Source of the DNA: Nymphaea colorata | Lineage: Eukaryota; Streptophyta; Magnoliopsida; Nymphaeales; Nymphaeaceae | Direction: 5' to 3' | NCBI RefSeq assembly: GCF_008831285.2 | Contig: NC_045141.1 | Span: 26,835,315-26,899,314, forward strand | DNA length: 64,000 nt | Shown: positions 11,877 to 25,969 of the stretch, one piece after another | Position numbering within the stretch: position 1 is the stretch's first letter | Layout: each line of letters begins with the position of its first letter | Notes under the pieces: model-generated | Told to the model about the DNA's origin: nothing | What the model saw: only the letters and a program-made list of their open reading frames with translations | Database searches by the model: none | Program-made: the position numbers and the translations under genes

Positions 11877-13674
11877 GATAAAACACAAGTGGCAGGCTTC
11901 CAGCTGCCAATGATATCATTTGCTGGTTGCGAGACGAATGCTCGCTGACAGATATGATCCGGCGATATGCATTGGATCGTATTGACTCATTTCTTTTTAT
12001 TTGAAATAATGTAAAAATAATTTAAGGCAATTAAGAACACAAGAAATCACGTTTATTAGAAACTTAGAACTGACGTATGATCAGCTGATACAATACGACA
12101 TTGGCAAATTCACTCAGGAACGGCGCAATGGTGAAGACAAGTGTGAGCTGATGTGGGCAATTGTTCACACCAGTTCTCAAAATTTGCTTTAGGTACATAT
12201 TAAGACCTTGGTCGCTTTTCTTTATTTATGTATGAATGTCCTTTTAAATTCAAACCATTAGTACTCCTTCAAGCATAACTTCTTCGCTCCGCTTCTGGCT
12301 CGCCACTGGAACGACGGTTACCCTTTAGATGCATCTTTTTTCATGTTTATTCCTATCAAGTGGAATCCATGAAGGCCCTTGGCAAAGAGGGTTTTGACCT
12401 TATAATATTTATATAAGTTCTCTACCATGGACTTTCAAGCTCTACAAATTTTTCTGTTGTACGAAAACTGAGTCGTCTGGTTCTTAAAGTCAATTATATT
12501 AGTCAACTATAAGTAGGCTTTCTGACCAAAAAAAATGTTTTGCTTGGTACACTCCGAGTCTGGGTGTGTATATATATATACATAGCCACCGAGGAAAGGG
12601 AATAGGCAAAGGAGGAGGAGGGCGACGTTGATCGAAAAGAGCTACGGCGGGCACAGCCACTCTCTCTTTCCGGGAGGTAACGGTATAACGGGGAGCTTCT
12701 CTATGGTTTTTCCCCATTTCGAAAAGATGAGACCCCCATCGTTGCATTCATCGGCAATACGTCCCTTCCGACTATGTATATATATACACACATTACATTG
12801 TGATGGGCAGAAATCCGTCAGACCAATGGAATTTAGTCGGCCTCATCTGAAGTATTCGATAACACATCCTTTTTTCGCGTACCGTAGTTCTTTGAAGGAT
12901 CTGAAAGCAATGCCTTTCCCAGTGCTCATTTTCTGAAGAATATAGTTTGTATCGCACTACTGTAGATTTGAGCGATCACACTTTTCCCATTTCTCACTAA
13001 TTTCCAGATCCCATTTCGGTGTAGAAGTTATGGCATCCGAACCGAACTGGATATTGTGCTACAACGGTTTACACACGAGTCAGACTCTTGTGAATTTACC
13101 AGGTAGGGCCGCACAGTTTACTGCTGTCACAACGTATGACGTAATCGAAATTTGAACTAGTCTCACGTCTGGCAATAGCTTAACAGTTCAAGAATGTCTT
13201 TAAAGCACACCTCCGAGTGTTTAGACAGAACCATTGAACCTCTAGGAAACAGAAAGGATCTTAACCAAACTAGCCAAGACCTTGAATGAACCATCAGTTT
13301 TAGGTGCTATAATCATCACAATATTAAGTTTAAAAGGCATAGAAATTCAACTTAAAGAAAAGTAATTACTGCGGCCAGGGGTAAAACGCCCTGGCACCAT
13401 TTTCCATATAAAAGTACTGTTTAGAAGCATATACAAATTGTTGTAAAATAGCATTTTGTGGAAATGCTATATATGTGACCAAAAGGGGAAACCAGCTACC
13501 AAGGCCCCACGAACTGTACCTTTGATGTCAATAAAAGAATAATTTAAGAGGCCGCCACCTGGATTGTTGTCTGTATACAGTAAAGCAATTGTGAAATATA
13601 AGCTGCCCACCCTGAACTATCCCATAATCCTCTTGTGATGCTGCTCAAAGAATGGATAGAACTACAAAAAATGA

Positions 13675-16600
13675 TTAGCTCTGCTGGTCATCTGAATTCC
13701 CATCTCGAAATTTCTCAAGAATTAAATTACAATTGTTCATTGTACGGGCGTCAAGGAGGCTGTGGTTCCACAGCTTGATCATGAATAACCTCCAACACCT
13801 GCACACATGCAAACTCATCATCCTTTCAAGAAAACAACCACGTTCATGTACATCCAGTCCATCCTCAAGTACTCATCGCATACACAGCAGCAGCATGTAA
13901 GATAAAAGGGAAAAAGATGACGAATGGGAACAGATTAGATAAAGGAAGTAAACGCAGTTATAACCTAGTACAGTTACATGAACATGCAGAAGTGACCCTT
14001 ATACAATGGAAAAAAGAAGAACACAAAAATGGCCAGAAGTCCCAGGGAAATGCCAGATGGGTTGAGTTTTAGGGGTTGCTTGGCAATGAGAACAGTTTGT
14101 AACTGTTCTATGAATCTGACCCAAAGATTGGGACAGATTCATGGAACACCTGTTCCATGAATCTGTCCCAATTTTTAGGCGCAATATCCATGAACAATTA
14201 CAAACTGTTCTCATTGCCAAACAGCCCCGTAACCTTGCCAAGCAGACAGGACAGGACGGGGAAAATTCAAACTCTGACGGATTGTCCTAAACATAAATGT
14301 GTGTTCCCCATTAGGTTGGGTGCATATGCACATCCTTCATTTGCATGCAAACTGGAGAATAGGAAATCCAACCCACCACATCAGTGCTGGTATACGAACA
14401 AGGTCACGACCATGCAGCTTTGAAAAAGCTTCGCAGGCCCAAGGAATATGACCATCTGCCAGAACCCTACAAGAAAAAGAAAACTCACCATCATAATTAC
14501 ATATAAAAATCACATGTGCTAGAATATTAGGATCCACCCAAAAGAGTTTTACATTATTTAATCAAAAAATTAGAAACCATAAAGAATGAACACTGACATG
14601 AAAAAACATAGCATTTTTTATTTTCCTCCTCTAAAGGTCTTCAGATATAACCAGACCTGTGCAGTTCTTTTGTTCTCCATGGATGGAACAATTCTTTTTG
14701 TACATAGAAACAGTATTGATCACTAAAAAGGCATTTCTTTGATCTGCATCTTCCACTCATCCCTCTTTCAGAACCGAATTTTGTTTAATTGCCTTCTGTA
14801 ACACATCTCATAGCAAGTGATGCATCTATAGAAAAGGAGACGTATTGCCATAAAGATATCTGCAGGAGAGTGTTGGCTACGGTCATGTCACTAAGCAATC
14901 TGGGGATTCAATGAGTCAATAACTAACGACAACTAGCCAATGAATGCTTAATCATAAGGCTTGTACTAACCTAATTCTACGAGATTTGTGAACCTATAGT
15001 AGCAGCCAGATGGACGATCCATTTTCTGTAAAAACCAACCACAACCCGTCTACATACCCACTCATCCACACTTGAAAACACATTAACAGGTGCTTGCACA
15101 CACAGAAAACCGAGAAACAACAAATGCAGGCCTCATAAATTCATTTCTGGGTCCAAAATCAAGAGGATTATCCATGTGTCATGCAGATCAACTGTGGGGG
15201 TGCAAGTGCACGTATGATGCATGGCACTTTCCTGTAAAGCTTGGGGTACAGGTGAGGCAAGGGCGTATGTACGTGTGAGAAGGAAAGAAAATTAAAAGTT
15301 AAAAGAAACTTTAAATAAATTGTAACAAAGAGAACTTTATAAAAGTAACAATGCAACGTTAAAAAGAGATTTTTCGTAAATTGTAAAAGCAGTCTTTCTT
15401 TGAATTTTCTAATAAAAGAAAAGTTCAGAAGCCAAAAATAAAAACTCTATATGTACAAAACTTGCATATTTTCTCCCCTGCACCCATGGTTGAACCTTGC
15501 AGCCACTGCCTGTCCTCCACCTGCTGCAGCCAGGAATTCCTCTTCTTATTCCTTTCTCCTTCCTCTCCTTCTTCTTGCGAATTTTGCTGCATCAAACCAG
15601 CACCTGCACCTGTAGATGCAACTGCATCGCATCCATGCAGGTGCAGGCCCAAACAGGGGCATCCGTGTGACAAAGCCCTAACAATATTGATTCTAGTCCA
15701 TTTGATATATTGGTTTACACTCGGCCACCCACAATTTCATTTAACATGCAGTTAAATTGCAGTCCAATTTAAATTGCGATTTAATAGAGTTGCTACCAGT
15801 TATTTAAATGGTGTACCTTGTTGATTGGAAAATGATTTCAAACATAGCATGTAGATAATTAACAGATATACACAAAAGAGAAACATCATCATCGTCTCAG
15901 TTCTCCCAAAATCTTGTGGTCAGGAACTAGACTTAATGCCAAATGCTGTTAATAAAAAAGACACTAGAATTAAGAGAAAAAAAGAAAGACAATATAAGGT
16001 GAAAAGGAAAACCAAATTGGCCACTACAAATTATTACCTTTGTTTTCTCACAAAGGAATTCCAGAGATGCATAATCTGCTTCTCATCCTTGGTCACATCC
16101 ACAAAATCATCAAGCATCTGAAACAATATAATGAAAGAAGAATCTTTTATTAAAAACATCACATAAAGATGGCACCATGGACCGTTCATTTACTGTATTT
16201 CAGCAAAACTAATGACATGACCAGCACATACAAAGTACCAGTCAGACCTTAAAACTGGAACCATATCTACAGAGTGGTCAAAAACAGGTACCATAGTTAT
16301 TACGATTCTGCCCCCAAATGTTAAAACCAGACAATGAAGGAGGTTGGAACCATATTCATACCCTTCGATCTTCAAAATCAGCAATGTCATCATCAACCTC
16401 GTCTTCACTGTCACGGTCTGACAACACTTGCTCCAATGCCATTGGCTTCAATTGAGAAAAACAATACCATCAGCCAAACACACACAGCAAGAAGTTTTGT
16501 AACCATATTCTCATTTGGAACCAGATGTTGCAGGACCATACAATTAAATAAAAAACTTGAACTAAAATAAAAATAGCACTTCTCAGCATTGAGATGCAAC

Positions 16601-19600
16601 AGACCACGACATGTATAACAGTGGCAACCATTTAGATGCCAACAAAGTAAAATAGGTGGAAATTAAAAATGCAGTTACAACAATAATAAGATAAAGGAGC
16701 CAGTCGCCTGCTGATTTATGTCCACAAAAAGCACAAATTGCAACTACAAGTTATACCAGAAGTTTTGCTTCTTTCTTGGGAAATAGATAAAGGAACAGTT
16801 TAGACTCTCTGTGAAAACTCTTCTCTCACACAGAGCATCTGTACCATATATGACTGTACGAAATGAAACCACCATCATTCACTGAAACATTTTGTATGCC
16901 AAGCACGTTCCACCAACTGCTTACATGTCTAGGAAATGTTCTAATAAAATTTTTCAGAGATTGTCTGCTGCTTGCTTAGTTCCATGACAGACTCAAAATC
17001 AGATGCATTTCTTCAATTCAGTCATCATTCACAGGGTATCCTAGAGAGGATACTGCTAAGTGCATTGGATTCACAGTAGAGATGATATAGGTGACTGCAT
17101 TGAACAGTCATCCATTATCTTTTTATTGGACAGGTTTTGGGCAAGGTACTTGTAGATAATTGGATGGAAGATGGAGAAAACCACTAGCTTGTGAAGTAAC
17201 TTTGTTATGGTAATACTCAGGTGATAACCTCCCCAAAACATCACAGACTGCCATCCACCAGGTAAAAGTCTATACTACAACACTTTGATGCCACCATGAC
17301 ACCAACATAGCTTATGGCAATGATTTCTGCGTTGAAATTTCAGCCTAAGGTGCCTAAAATCCACATATAGGTAGAAAGAAAGTTAATCAATTGCAATGAC
17401 AATCTAGTATGCAATGTTAACAACATGAGATACTTAAATGGCATTATCAGCAGCCTGTTTTTACTTCTTCATAGCATGGAATGAATGTCAGAATCCCAGA
17501 TAACTATGGTAAATCAGGCCAGACAAGATGAGTCCAAGTATTAGGTTAAGTACAATGTATATGGACTAATTAAGATGGTAATTGTTATTCCTAATTAAGA
17601 TGGTTATTGTTATTCAAACAAAAGTTAGATGTAATTGTCATAGAAGTAGACGCTTTAGCTCGTGAGAACACTGTTGCATAGGTGTGGGCGTGGCGACATT
17701 ATATATCATTGTCACAAATATTGTTTTCGGGTATTAAACGGCGAGGTTTTTCTTGGGTATAATACAGTAGAGTTGTTTTTCTCGAGAAAATCTTGGCAAG
17801 TTATAAAAAAGTTTTAAAAGGAAAAATCCTAAAAATAACATGTGAAAAATATGAAAATAAAGATCTGGTAACTAGAAAAATGTAAAAGCAAGAAAAAAAA
17901 TGCAAAAAGATGAAAAGATGAAAAAAAAACGAAAAACACTCAAAAAAAATGTTTTTGTATTTCTTTTCATTTTGGCATTTTTTTTCAAAAAAATGTTTTT
18001 TGCATTTTTTAATAAAACTCATTTTCTGTGACACTGTTTCCATATATATATATATATATTCTATTAGTGAATAAACCAAAAATAGGCAAATTGTCGGTTG
18101 CCACACCTGACTTGTGTTGACTTGAGTGCAGCAACCTTTGAAGAGTCAATGTTACTTAGCACTGAAGAAATAATACATGTACATGCTATATTGTGCTAGA
18201 TCGACAAATAAACAACTTCAGCCACCAAAGAGGAATAGAATCTCATGGGAAACAACCTAGAGGAAACCGACCAAAGTTTCAATACTTCAAAGGAATCACC
18301 TATTACCTGAGCTCGATGAGAGTGAAAAAACTGCCGCTTTTGGAGAAGTGCACGGCTAGAAACAAAAGGATAAAATCAGAAAGGACAACAAGCATAACAT
18401 CCAGCAGGTGCTGGAAGATTCACATAAACTAATAAGTTCAAGCCAAAATCTGGATGGCTTATCTAGGAAAGCATATATGACAAATACACAAAAAAACTTA
18501 CTTTCTTGGATCTGCTCTCTCAGCAGATAACTTTCGCGTTTTTGCAAATGGAAGCATTGCTGGTGGAGCAAGATTGCTTCCAGATCCAGGCATAGCACAT
18601 TCAGCACTTCCAGAATCCTGTGCAGTGATAGCACAAACACCAGCTGCATTAGGGCTTGATGCAGCAGGTTGTATGCACTCTGCAGTGCATCGATCATCAA
18701 TGAGCACTGAGTTCTCAGCTTTATGTCTTTTCAAAACCAAATGATTTTCATCTGATGATGTTTCTACCATCTTCCCCTCATCTACCTTGCCAAAATCACC
18801 ATCTGTATCATGAAACTCAGGAGTCAATGATTCAGAAAACAAGTTAAAGAAGTTATCACAACAAACAGACACAAATACTAACCATTTTTGGACCTTTCAC
18901 GTGATGACAACCTTGAAGGAGCAGAGAAGATAGGAGATGTTGAAATGGCCATAGGAGATGAACTTGTACATGCATTCTTATCCACACAATCCTCAGAAGT
19001 ATCTGCCCTGCCATCATCAGGTGACTCTAGTTTCAAAACCTGTGGTTGAACAAACCTGCCGTTCTGGCCAAAGGCCTTGCTTCTCCTTCGTCTACCTGAT
19101 TTCGAGCTGGCAAGTGAAAAGAAAACAAAGCAAACTACAGAGATCAAAAAACAAAAATAACAACAATAATTTCTTCTTGAAAGTTCTGCAAGGAGTTGAG
19201 GAAGTGAATAGAACCAAAATTCACCAATAGAAAAATGTCTGGAGACGTGGATCAATACCATCTGCGACAACCTTCACAAAAACAAAAACAAAAATTATAC
19301 TACAGTCAAGAAAAATGATTTGATTAGAGGCACATGTGACATCTTTAATCAACAACAAAGAAGATACAGTTCTTAAACGTATGGCAGAAATTTCAGTTTG
19401 CAATCTAGTTTTTGCACGTGACAAGCAATCCTTGAGAGGCTAACCCAATTTAACTTCTAACCAGAATAAAGCAACCCTCAAGGTTAAATCAATCACAAAC
19501 AGAATCACAAAAGTAACATTCTATTAATCATTATTGAAATATGTAAAAGATCAGCCAAATATAAATTATAAAAAAAAAAAAAACTATCATGCAGAATATG

Positions 19601-22600
19601 CACAGCAGATAAAGAACCCAGCACCAGCAAATATACTGACCTATGCACAGTACCTTTTTCAATTGCCCATCTAACAAAGAAAATCAGGAAAATGCACTAA
19701 CAAACATTGTTCAAAGTTCTGCTCTAATTATTCATCATAAGGAGTACAAAGTTCTAACCTCAGATCGCCATGTATCAGTTTTGACAGAAACATTAACAGC
19801 CTGGTACTCTTCTGTTACCTGCAATTGCCATGAATACCTTGTTCAGATAACCACAATAATACAATAAGACAACACATTGGGAACCCCAGAGTTTACCGAC
19901 CCAAAATTCAAAATTAAATAGATCATGGCATGAGGTCAAGTGATGCCGCAGGCCCTAAAATAGCAAGCAGAAGTTGGTGAGATAAACTAAGTTACACTTA
20001 AAGACATCTGCAAGAAATCACATAGATTGTGTACCAGGAAAATGAAGAAAAACAAAATAAGAGATGGAGAACCATAAAAAACCTTGAAGCTTGCACATTG
20101 CACCAAGCAAAATGGACAGGAGAAGTCCTCAGTAACTGTTTACCAAGTTCAACATATAGAAACTCATTAGAGAAAAGCACAAGAAAATGATCTGGAAAGA
20201 GGTGCAGGATGAAAGTCTCTTGGTCAATATGCTTTTAGCACCAGCAGGCAATCAAGACGTCTATAACCAAAACGTTTCATCATCGTGGAGGATTACAAAG
20301 GTTAACCAACCTCAACGCACATCAATAAGAGAATCCTCAAATCCCCATATAGTAATATCTGGATGAGAAGGTGGCCTAGACTTGATGGGCTACTACATTA
20401 TACTTTATGACCACACACTAAACTATTTTAGCATTCAACGGAAAGGCTTTGCGTGAATAGGAAAAAACTAAAATAACATAAAAATGATTCTTTACAACTC
20501 TGACCTTCAGTTTTCTGCAATGTGTTGTTGTAATATCTGTAGTTGAAGATGACATTTCCTGTCCTTAATCTATCAAGGAACGTTGAAATCCATTAGGATC
20601 CATCATAATTTATATTGAAAAAATAAAAAGGAAACAGGAACCTCCAAAGTAACTGAGAGACAGTGCAAGCACAAGCCCATTTGGCATTTTCAATTGTCAA
20701 ACAAAGTTGCTTTGTTAACCATACCAGATATTACCAGTGAATGCAGATGTTCACAATGCAGCTGTCAGAGCTTTCCAACACTTTCGACACTCCATTCATA
20801 TCCATCACCCGAATCCAAAACTATTAAGTATGTCAAGTGCCTCCTTGGAAAACCCTAACACTCTCCAAATGCTCCAATTAACGGACATTCAACTACATTT
20901 TTAAGTATGGAAAAGTTTGGAAGTGTTTGCATGGGGGCAAAGGAAGAAGTGAAAATTTCCATCAGTACACTTTGGGGAAGAGAATTTTTTCAAGGAGAGG
21001 AAAATTTCATCATGATTGTGCTTCTACTTGTTTTAAGCCGGAAGTGCTGGCTTAAGAAGCCAAACCCCTATGGGGAGAAAAAAAAAAAACCCTTAAGCAC
21101 ATTCTAGATTGAATGGAACCAACGGGCTCCAACCAGGTTCTAGTTTGCAAATAAGCAACTTCTTGCAACTTGCAAAACATGGCAATGTGGATTTTCACTT
21201 CTATGATAGCTTTCTGTTACAAAAGAGACATATATCTGTTGTAGAATCTGCAGTTACATGGTTTGCTTGTGGAGTCACTTCCATATGTTCAATATATTCA
21301 GCTTAGACTTAACTTGGCTGGGCTGTACAAAAATAGAATCCTAGAAGTATTAAACTTCAATTCTATCTACTGCTTGTATTTCCACCTTGGCTTACTTTTC
21401 ACGGTTATAAGTTAAAGAGTATAGACATAATAGAGGGCAGCAAGAGTACATGCAATAGATAACTTGTCCTTCTCTCCAAATTATCTATTGCTAAAAATGA
21501 TTTTCTATCTGTGCACGAGCATATTGTGACATAACTAATACAATTAATAATGGCACTTCGTATATTATCTTTTTCATTGAATCATGTGTTTCTTACTCAG
21601 TGATTACACTATTGGAGGTTTTGATCACAACAAAACTACGTTGAATCGTTGATAAATGTGCAGCTTGAAAGTGTGTGAATGTCTACTGGCAAAGGACAAC
21701 AAACCAACAGAAATCAAGAACACTTACCGAACAATGTGAGATAAGGAAGAAGCAGGAACATCATGGTATGAGTAGGAATCATAAGGAGACCTCTCTCTTG
21801 CACCAAGTTCTTGTGCATAAATATTGACTTGCATTTGCTTCATTGCACTCTTCTGAAAAGAAGAAAACAACCAAAGATTGCAAAAATTCACACACTCAAG
21901 CCACATCAGACGACAGAAAAAGAGCAAGAAATACTGAAAGCCAGTTAACTTACCATAGACAATGAGGCACGAGTCTGAAATTTTATACAATTCTCAACAC
22001 CTGAATTCCCGTGCTATATACAAAAGGAAACAAACATCCAATGTCAAACATCTTTTTCCTTAATATTATGATTTGAAACGCATATATAGGCAGAAGAGTT
22101 CTTAAAAAAGGAAGCACGTCATTATAAAAAAACATTGCTTAAAATTTTCAAATCAGCACACGCAATATCAGAAACATGCTACATCACCCCACTACAAATG
22201 GAAAATATAAGGCCGGCCTATCCAATGGTCATAGAAGGCACAATTTTTAGCATCTATAACTAGCACAGCCACAATGAAATTTTAACATAGTTAGAAATAC
22301 TGCATAGCATTGTACACACACCTCAAGAATGCTGGGATGCAAGTCAACCATTTGCAGCACTTCAGTCCTGTGCCCCATATGTAAGCTTGCAGATTCTTCC
22401 CATGAAGAACTGAGAAAATCCAAAGGTAATTTTCCCCAGTGACAAAGGCTGCCAAATTTAGCTGGAAAATAGAAAAAGATTCTCAAGAAGTACCTAAAAA
22501 TAGTTTCCAAAGAAGGTTTCGAAATTGCAGTAAGCAGCAATTTTGTGTAATAACAGGAGTTTGACATGCATTCAATCCCAACAAACACTAATATGATGTC

Positions 22601-25600
22601 AGAAAAAGCTATTCAGTCCTCCCATGCAACTATATAAAGAACATATAAGGTTCAATCGGCAACCAAGAGTTGAAATAAAATGCCAACGGCAATAGAAAAT
22701 GGAGGTGTGAGTAAGTTGGTCAGAGCGCCCTTTCACCAAGTAGTGGAGAACAGCTAATCTCCCCTTTCATCTTCACTCCTTAACGCCTAGTCAAGATGGT
22801 GGGCAGAAGGCATTAACCACTCATTAGAACCTCAACAAATCCTTATATCCCCTCTCACTGATTGCTTCCAGTCAGAATCCTAATGGAGTTCTTGATATGC
22901 AAGAGTCCAAAGGCTGTGCAATTTGATGCTAAAGGATCATGACAAGGGTCTGTTGCAAAAGATAAATAGATACGATAGACAAGTAAACAGTTTCCCCTTG
23001 GCAAACCAAGGTGCATTTGTCATCCTCCATTAGAACTCTTGTGGCAGATGCCCTCAATAATACTGCAGCACAAATTGCCTTACATGGAAATCCAATTGAG
23101 ACAGTATAGTTTTTTTTCCTGTAGTCAAGGCTCTCAATTTTCCTATGCCGATAGAAATGTCAAAAAATGAGGGTATTGACACAACCAATATCTTCCACAA
23201 TAATCAAGAACCTCTTGATAGCTGTTTTCCTCATTTTCTTTCTATTACCAAATTGATTTTCATGGTATTGTAACATGTGCATAAAATTTTTCTAGTGCCA
23301 GGCATCAATGAAGACCTTGGGAGGACAATTACAAAGTTGAAGCTCAGAGAAAGCACACAAAAAGTTCACACTTAAACCTTACATGAAAGAAATGCAAAAG
23401 AAGAAATGCTGCCATCTGCAGATTGGTTTCTCAATTCCCCTACAAATTGCGACAGACAAGTACTAGTCAAAAAGCATGGACATAACTATAGCGATAGGAA
23501 GAAAACTAGATAACCTAATTCATACCAAAAGTAACAAATAAGATTGCGACATTGCCAGATTTAGCATCAATGGATAGCTTCCTAATCTCTGGAAGAATAA
23601 AACTAGCTTCTGTCTGATCTCTTCTTCCAAATTCACTGCATGCAGTAATTGGACATGCCCGAATGATCCGATAGTTCACAGATTTCTGCAAGGTAGCTTC
23701 AAAATTATTTCCACATTTACAATATGTATCAGTGTTATGCATGCTTCGAGTAGCTATACAAATGTTGTAGAATGTAAAAGAGCATGATATATGTGTCCAC
23801 ATGTCCTCATACATCTTTAACAATTAAGCAATAACAAAAAATTATACCTCTGACACAGTAATATCAGAAACAGGTGCAGCTAGGAGTACAAAGAGGGGAA
23901 AGAAGCTTTGCAGTTCCACTCCATCAGGGACAAATGCCGGAAGTGAAATAGTTAATTGTATTCTACAAATATAAGAGAATCATAATCCAATCAGATAACT
24001 CTCATTTAAGTAGCAATCAAGTTACCAAAACCACTGTAAAAAACAAACAACATTTAAGCATGAAAATGAAAAGTTTGATAAGCAGCAGCCAGGTTCTGAG
24101 AATCTGAATCCATGCCACATGCACATTTTTAGCCCAGTAACCTCACTTTTTTACAAGTCATTTTTGACACGACCATGTAAACAGCCATATCTTTCTATCT
24201 ACACAACATCCTGCCATGTGGGTCTAAACCTGCTTTATGGTCGGATATTTGTTGCCAATGCTTGACAAGTTTCCAAGATGTTGTTGGGCATGAAATTGTG
24301 CCAACAACAGATTCAACAGGCTGCTCTTTGTCTACATAAATTTAGAATAGCCATACTAAAGGAACGTGAGGACAAATCTTTCTTTAATTTCTAAAATTTG
24401 CTGCAATTCTTATGTTAGCCCATCTAAGAATCATGTGAATTACCAGATAATGATTTATCTTCTGGATCGACACTTACAATACTTTAAAAAAAAACATCCA
24501 ACAAGTGCAAAGCAGTGTTTTTAGAAAAAACGATGTACGTTGGAAGGACCTGAAAAAGGCACATAATTTGAGGTGTCTAAGACTCTCAACAGGTAGATGA
24601 ATCCAGAAGCAGACAACCAGATACAGTTACACCACCATTATTGACCTTCAAAGTTCAAACCAAACCCATTAACGCAAAGATGTTCAATTTCCCAAATTCC
24701 AAGTACAAGATGAACTTCCTATGCACTAATTCATAATCAGACAATAACACCAAGTGTGGAAGGATGGATTTTCTGATGAAAGTATAGACAGATGTTAAAA
24801 ATGTAAAAGCATCCAAAGTGTCGAAAACATGCATTAGATTGTCAAATGGTGAAGTGGAACAGTAGAGCTGGAAGGACAACAAGCAAAATGATAAAGAAGA
24901 GTTACCTTTTTTTGTGTTTTGCCTGTATCTTGTAATGCAAACAGCGTTGAAGAAATGATGGCTGAAGCACAAAGAGTTTACTAGATTATTCTCTTATGAT
25001 CTAGATACAGATAGAATGTTAAAATACTCTTACCCAAAAGGGAACTTCTAAGTTCTAACTTCTAACTGTGTCACAAAGGAATGAATACAGATAATCACCT
25101 TAAACCAGAAAGAGGGGAAGACTTACGTGCCGTAGAGCCCGACGTTGGAGAATATTATAGAGCTCGACAGGTTTACAGTAAACAGAAAGACTTTCTTCAG
25201 CTGCTGCAGCCTCTTCTGTGGATAAATGAACCCTAGAATCTTGACGGCACATTTGTTCTACAGTCCTAGGATGACTGCAACTGCACCCAAGATTCCTGCA
25301 TTATGTACAAGAATAACAGCAAAAATAGGATAATTAAAATTTTGAAAAGAAGAAAGGGAGACTAAAAAGCTTGGACAGAGATAATAACTATAACATGCGA
25401 TCAAATTCTAATGCAAAAACAGCATGAAGAAACAGACTTAGAGTAGTGGGCAAAGCTGCTAGTAAAAACAGTTATAACATAGAATGCCAACAGCAGTAGA
25501 GATGAATATCTTGCATGCATGGAATAAAACTTGTCGCACAATGTTTATCTGACCTAGGGTAGCTGGTACTCATGGCCATTCAGAGCACCAGAATGCCAAT

Positions 25601-25969
25601 TGATATAACCCCCCTCCTATATTACACACTACACTGCATAGAATACAGTGCATTATAGCTGAATATTTAAGAAAAGCATTGAATCAAGATACTCTAATAG
25701 AGAAATTCATGCAATGCCAAACAAGTACAATTTTAAAACACAAATAACCTACATAGATAGATGCCCAATTGCAGAGACTAGTATTCAAGATCACCGACCA
25801 AAAGAGATCACAATCATCAGATCCTAATTCAGAAAATAAAGCAAATCATTTACAAATACAAGGGAAGGCCCATCCGACCCACGTGACCTCAAATACATAA
25901 ACAGCTAGGCAGCAAGTAAAGAAGAAGAATATACGTTGTTTCACGAACTACCAATGGTAAGCCAGGCAT
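13675..25969 (-). CDS. EMF2: EMF2: polycomb repressive complex 2 subunit (Su(z)12 homologue)
   Basis: Twenty-one coding exons join in frame to 715 residues: 25969-25935, 25295-25127, 24961-24906, 23962-23848, 23685-23526, 23439-23383, 22461-22322, 22013-21954, 21852-21728, 20569-20505, 20135-20083, 19954-19901, 19818-19759, 19271-19225, 19106-18883, 18802-18502, 18355-18307, 16445-16362, 16117-16038, 14466-14377, 13798-13675. The protein starts MPGLPLVVRE, as EMF2 proteins do. A C2H2 finger (CPFC, 12 residues, H-x4-H) sits near residues 334-355, split by an intron. A basic RRRR patch follows, then RALLQKRQFFHSHRAQ and a complete acidic VEFS box from about residue 591. VEFS binds the E(z)-type methyltransferase; the complex deposits H3K27me3 and represses flowering genes. 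Introns reach 1.9 kb. I see no disrupting change. The alternative, a VRN2/FIS2-type paralogue, is unlikely because the full N-terminal part is present. Confidence 0.96.
14072..14228. mobile_element. Fold-back MITE-like palindrome in the last EMF2 intron
   Basis: Two arms of about 75 bp are inverted copies around a centre at about 14150. Left terminus GGGGTTGCTTGGCAATGAG; the reverse complement of the right terminus reads GGGGCTGTTTGGCAATGAG. The inner part (GGGACAGATTCATGG) matches exactly. No clear target-site duplication remains. RNA across it would form a long hairpin between the two final VEFS exons. Confidence 0.85.
17567..17615. repeat. Short tandem duplication in an EMF2 intron
   Basis: The unit TAATTAAGATGGTAATTGTT with the following TATTC occurs twice in a row with one substitution, inside the 1.9-kb intron between exons 18307 and 16445. 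The following 17.8-18.05 kb is low-complexity A/T sequence with a short TA run and holds nothing else recognisable. Confidence 0.7.
19895..19901 (-). promoter_or_regulatory. Tandem 5' splice site (GTCGGTAAAC) after the EMF2 zinc-finger exon
   Basis: Two GT donors lie 4 nt apart. The upstream one (GTCGGT) keeps the EMF2 frame into the next exon (FEFW then VTEEYQAV). The downstream one (GTAAAC) looks closer to consensus but shifts the frame and meets a TAA within about eight codons of the next exon. This is the known GYNNGY delta-4 arrangement. Confidence 0.75.

Larger units (their letters stand above)
7233..13300. other. Intergenic region between the receptor kinase and EMF2
   Basis: No complete gene is recognised. 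It contains poly(A) runs (about 7673-7683 and 8564-8581), a telobox-like TTAGGGTTT near 9250, the 68-bp tandem repeat at 10.44 kb and short coding-like stretches at 11.1 and 11.65-11.88 kb, listed separately. Several open frames of 60-140 codons occur here, but they overlap on both strands, carry no recognisable motif and are treated as chance. Confidence 0.6.

Noticed and set aside
12499-12936. Open frames on both strands beside a TATATATATA run that resembles a promoter.
   Set aside because: The frames show no conserved motif and no downstream exons were found.
17870-18010. A/T-rich stretch with apparent inverted symmetry (poly-A tracts then poly-T tracts).
   Set aside because: Low complexity alone explains the pairing; no defined arms or target duplication.
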